Source: a virus
Strand: one strand, 5' to 3'
Virus record (IMG/VR): IMGVR_UViG_3300034279_002194
Coordinates: 1 to 31,987 of that record
DNA length: 31,987 bases
Under the pieces are notes generated by a model. It had not been told where the DNA came from and did no database searches. It saw only the letters and a list, made by a program, of their open reading frames with translations. This document shows positions 30,902-31,987 of this stretch, one piece after another. Numbering within the stretch: position 1 is the first letter of the stretch; every line of letters begins with the position of its first letter. Made by a program: the position numbers and the translations under genes.

Positions 30902-31095
30902 CCACCAAGATGCTGAGTATCATTTAAAACAATCTGGGGAAAAGTAGATCCATCTCCAAACTCAGAATAAAATTCTTCACGAGTAAAATCAACATTTAGT
31001 TTATAAACAACATGCTGTAAATTTGTCAATTCTAGTACTTGTTGAATTTTAGTGCAATATGGACACCCATCTTTAGAATAAACTGTAAATTTCAT
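30856..31095 (-). CDS. Glutaredoxin
   Basis: 79 aa from the ATG at 31095 (MKFTVYSKDGCPYCTKIQQV). Longer in-frame starts would add an unrelated Lys-rich stretch and reach the preceding gene. The active site is CPYC (Cys11, Cys14); GSTFPQIVLND supplies the cis-proline loop and HLGGCSDTVQYL the glutathione-binding GG.SD end. Length and motifs fit phage NrdC-type glutaredoxins, which reduce ribonucleotide reductase during phage dNTP synthesis. No nrd genes are in this window, so the partner is inferred. It lies 50 bp after the glycosyltransferase gene. Confidence 0.9.
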   Translation of the reverse strand: MKFTVYSKDGCPYCTKIQQVLELTNLQHVVYKLNVDFTREEFYSEFGDGSTFPQIVLNDTQHLGGCSDTVQYLKEQNLI

Positions 31096-31145
31096 ACCTT
31101 TGTTTTTAAAATAAGATATTATCATCCTTTTTATTTTTTGTAAAG

Positions 31146-31987
31146 TCAAATATCTATAATATCTTCTATCTTTAAATTTTTTCCTTTTGTTTCCCACCAA
31201 TTAACTATTGTATCGTAAGACATTTCATTAATTACTCTTTGACGATTTAATATATTCAAATTATCAAACTTTAATAAACAAGATTCACAATTATAAACAT
31301 CTTCAACAAATAAAGGAAATCCATATATAGGACTCACATTAACATTACTATCTTTAGGATTTCCCAGAGGGGAAAAAACTATAGTTTCTGCTACAGGATT
31401 TTTAGCCCATTGTGGCCTTACGTGAGAATCATTTCCAACAAAATCAAGATTAAATGATCCATTTCGATAGTAATTGGATATTAATTTTTTAGCATGTGAC
31501 CTTTTAATAAGATATGCACATGCCGACCAATCACACCAACATCTATGTCTCAATTTAAGTCCATTATTAGAAAATACAAACATATCATTTTCTCTAACCC
31601 AACAAAGTTGGACACATTCCCAATCTTTTGGTAGAGAATTAAAAAACTCTTCCCAAGTAAAATTCCAATATTTAACAGTCTCAAAGCTTATATCATCCTC
31701 ACAGAAGAAAGCATATTCTTCTTCTGTATCAAAATACCAATCTTTAATTGCTTTTAAGTGAGAAGTTGTAGGTCCTCTTCCCATACCATTCAATTCACGA
31801 AAAGATTCTCCAATATAATTGTGATCTTCATCATTATAAACTTCAAATATATGAGGTCTAATATTTGTTAGATTATACTTGGAAAATTTTTCATAAAGAA
31901 GTTTTCTCCTATCTTCAGATTTATCAACACTTATAAAATTAATTGGAGGAAATTTTTTAAGTTTATATGAATGATCATCAGTTGTAT
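31146..31987 (-). CDS. GT25-like glycosyltransferase (N-terminus beyond window)
   Basis: The frame is open from the stop at 31146 to the right edge, so the start is missing. The first visible residues read TTDDHSYKLKKFPPINFISV, then DKSEDRRKLLYEKFSKYNL. The FISVDKSEDRR opening, GPTTSHLKAIKDWYF and YAFFCEDDISFE follow the order of family 25 (LPS-type) glycosyltransferases: S.DRR near the start, a SH...K helix, then an EDD metal/nucleotide site. Downstream are WECVQLCWVREND and CDWSACAYLIKRSHAKKLI. Phage enzymes of this kind may modify host surface glycans or virion proteins. Acceptor and donor cannot be told. The assignment rests on motif order only. Confidence 0.7.
   Translation of the reverse strand, partial: TTDDHSYKLKKFPPINFISVDKSEDRRKLLYEKFSKYNLTNIRPHIFEVYNDEDHNYIGESFRELNGMGRGPTTSHLKAIKDWYFDTEEEYAFFCEDDISFETVKYWNFTWEEFFNSLPKDWECVQLCWVRENDMFVFSNNGLKLRHRCWCDWSACAYLIKRSHAKKLISNYYRNGSFNLDFVGNDSHVRPQWAKNPVAETIVFSPLGNPKDSNVNVSPIYGFPLFVEDVYNCESCLLKFDNLNILNRQRVINEMSYDTIVNWWETKGKNLKIEDIIDI

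Noticed and set aside
31096-31200. N-terminal extension of the glutaredoxin (35 extra residues)
   Set aside because: The extension is Lys/Arg-rich, overlaps the glycosyltransferase end, and glutaredoxins of this size start directly at MKFTVYSKDGCPYC.

Overview
The window looks like part of the genome of a T4-like myovirus infecting marine cyanobacteria (Synechococcus or Prochlorococcus), i.e. a cyanomyovirus. The evidence is the combination of T4 tail and replication genes (baseplate gp5, gp26/gp51, gp48, gp53 and gp54, head-completion gp4, gp32, gp33, gp59) with typical cyanophage auxiliary genes (phoH, thyX, speD, a glutaredoxin) and proteins resembling cyanobacterial DUF1825 and DUF4278. 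The DNA is AT-rich, densely coding, and full of ATGA-type start/stop overlaps. No tRNA, integrase, CRISPR array or insertion sequence was seen. All family assignments come from reading motifs, not from database searches.

Layout. Positions 1-19693 (minus strand) form a late structural block. Read in transcription order it runs: tail-tube initiator gp54, hub protein gp26 with a small gp51-like ORF, two tape-measure-like proteins (the second carrying cell-wall hydrolase motifs), a gp27-like hub protein, a small conserved protein, gp5, a 1370-aa modular virion protein, a beta-helix spike-like protein, two paralogous tail-fibre-type proteins, and a repeat-rich fibre protein that runs off the left edge. 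Positions 19735-22667 (plus strand) form a short divergent cluster: gp4, an unknown conserved protein, gp48 and gp53. It meets gp32 stop to stop with no spacer. Positions 22668-31987 (minus strand) hold replication, late-transcription and metabolic genes. In transcription order these are a GT25-like glycosyltransferase (cut by the right edge), glutaredoxin, small unknown proteins, speD, a 105-aa conserved protein, two micro-ORFs, a 56-aa protein, thyX, a small conserved protein, phoH, a RecB-like exonuclease, gp33, a GIY-YIG homing endonuclease, gp59, a DUF1825 protein and gp32.

Regulation visible in the sequence. Several intergenic sites match the T4-type late motif NATAAATA at plausible distances from late genes. 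Two strong sigma70-type promoters (17-bp spacers) lie around 28.1-28.55 kb. One precedes a heavily structured leader for two micro-ORFs. The other is threaded through the intrinsic terminator that ends them: its -35 is in the hairpin loop and its -10 just past the T-run.

The most interesting observation is at the gp26/gp51-like junction. A canonical T TTT TTC slippery heptamer lies two codons before the gp26 stop, and the small downstream ORF is in the -1 frame. This matches the frameshifted tape-measure chaperone pair (lambda G/GT) and sits in the same position, directly upstream of the tape measure. Second is the apparent redistribution of the T4 gp5 functions: gp5 keeps its OB-fold but has no visible lysozyme or beta-helix, while hydrolase motifs appear in the 1018-aa protein and a beta-helix-like repeat in a separate 221-aa protein.
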